A stretch of DNA of 64,000 bases from Commensalibacter intestini A911 (GTDB taxonomy: Bacteria; Pseudomonadota; Alphaproteobacteria; Acetobacterales; Acetobacteraceae). Location of the stretch: contig NZ_AGFR01000007.1 in assembly GCF_000231445.1 (NCBI RefSeq), positions 372,001-436,000 on the forward strand, in the 5' to 3' direction. Positions 63,579-64,000 of the stretch are shown one piece after another; position 1 is the first letter of the stretch, and every line of letters begins with the position of its first letter. Made by a program: the position numbers and the translations under genes. The notes beneath the pieces were generated by a model, which was given only the letters and a program-made list of their open reading frames with translations, searched no databases and was not told where the DNA came from.

Positions 63579-64000
63579 CTACTTTGAAATTGTTAATAAA
63601 TTTGCAAAAGAAGGCATTTTGGGTAAGCCTTTTTTGATTGCTATAAATGCAAAAGCCCCGGATGCTGCATCGACTTGATCATCATGCCCACCTTTGGGGA
63701 AACAACTTAATTCTTCTAAGAAAGATCTATTCCAAGAAGCTCTTATGAGAGCAACATTTCCCATATTTATTTGAGCAGCAAAAGGATCTGCTCGGGTTGC
63801 TTTATCCCCTGTTTCTCTGACAGATTGAATTTTATAACCTGCCAGTAATTTTGTATAATATTGAACCTGCGCAACACCTGCTTGTCCAGGATCTTGAGGT
63901 AAAATAATACGCACATCATATCCATCCTGACTAGCCACTGCCATGACTGTTTTTTCAACCTCATCAGGACCGCCACGAAAACGAACAACGTCTAGGATTG
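63579..64000 (-). CDS. terminase large subunit, C-terminal part (cut by the window end)
   Basis: The reading frame runs off the right end without a stop, so the N-terminal ATPase part is missing from view. The visible part is the RNase H-like nuclease domain: RFRGGPDEVEKTVMA, VRIILPQDPGQAGVAQVQYY, KIQSVRETGDKATRADPFAA, NMGNVALIRASWNRSFLEEL and CFPKGGHDDQVDAASGAFAF; the last holds the conserved Asp pair (HDDQVDA). It pumps DNA into the capsid. Confidence 0.9.
   Translation of the reverse strand, partial: ILDVVRFRGGPDEVEKTVMAVASQDGYDVRIILPQDPGQAGVAQVQYYTKLLAGYKIQSVRETGDKATRADPFAAQINMGNVALIRASWNRSFLEELSCFPKGGHDDQVDAASGAFAFIAIKKGLPKMPSFANLLTISK

Larger units (their letters stand above)
20259..64000 (-). 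mobile_element. prophage of a contractile-tailed (myovirus-type) phage, left end at tRNA-Thr, right end outside the window
   Basis: From the tRNA to the window end nearly all genes are minus-strand and include a full set of head, neck, sheath, tube, tape measure, baseplate and fibre genes in normal phage order, with terminase at the right edge. Many junctions hold extra genes with their own terminators. Integrase, repressor and replication genes are not present and should lie to the right of 64000. Structural genes look mostly intact, apart from one frameshift in the DUF2612 gene and a displaced neck-terminator gene, so the element could still be functional. Confidence 0.9.

Noticed and set aside
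20259-64000. Idea that the element is a tailocin or contractile injection device delivering the cargo
   Set aside because: Terminase, portal, protease, cement and capsid genes are all present, so it is a genome-packaging phage; delivery of cargo by the tail is not supported.

Overview
The window looks like a piece of chromosome from an AT-rich alphaproteobacterium of the acetic acid bacteria. An insect-gut Commensalibacter-like organism is my best guess. The basis is the low GC content, a hopanoid-associated RND transporter (HpnN), an OprB-type sugar porin, a ribBA fusion and an alphaproteobacterial tRNA-Thr(UGU). The genus is inference from memory, not from a search.

Host part (1-20258). 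Minus-strand genes encode penicillin-binding protein 1A, an aldo/keto reductase and a TerC/CBS membrane protein. A plus-strand rdgB follows, then hpnN. Next comes an amino-acid decarboxylase flanked by two APC antiporter genes, the second of which has lost its N-terminus. An OprB porin faces away from this cluster. The riboflavin operon ribD-ribE-ribBA-ribH follows, controlled by an FMN riboswitch. The host part ends with a tRNA-Thr gene.

Prophage part (about 20259 to beyond 64000). Starting directly after the tRNA is one large contractile-tailed prophage, almost all on the minus strand. Read in its own direction (right to left) it carries: large terminase (cut by the window end), DUF1073 portal, DUF2213 protease, cement protein, DUF2184 capsid, head-tail adaptors, neck protein, DUF3383 sheath, tube, tail-assembly chaperone with a hidden -1 frameshift extension, tape measure, baseplate set (Dit-like, plug, hub, spike, gp25-like wedge, J, DUF2612), fibres including a 1540-residue collagen-like fibre, small membrane proteins, lysis-type genes, and an Abi_C-type protein next to the tRNA. 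Integrase, repressor and replication genes are not in the window and should lie to the right.

The unusual part is the cargo. Nearly every junction between phage modules holds extra genes, most for exported proteins, and many are bordered by their own hairpin terminators. The largest set is an expanded family of secreted, cysteine-rich proteins that I recognise as halovibrin-like (a family that includes secreted NAD+-glycohydrolases of Vibrio fischeri): four copies between portal and protease, three of them tandem two-domain proteins and one decaying, plus a lipoprotein copy in the neck region. Other cargo includes an RTX-like protein, an exported protein of unknown family, a lysozyme/LysM protein, a HExxH metallopeptidase followed by two tandem exported paralogues (effector-immunity-like layout), and a plus-strand exported gene duplicated together with the 3' end of the tape-measure gene. 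The pattern suggests a toxin- or effector-carrying prophage of an animal-associated bacterium, loosely comparable to the toxin-carrying APSE phages of aphid symbionts. Function is inferred; no activity can be read from sequence alone.
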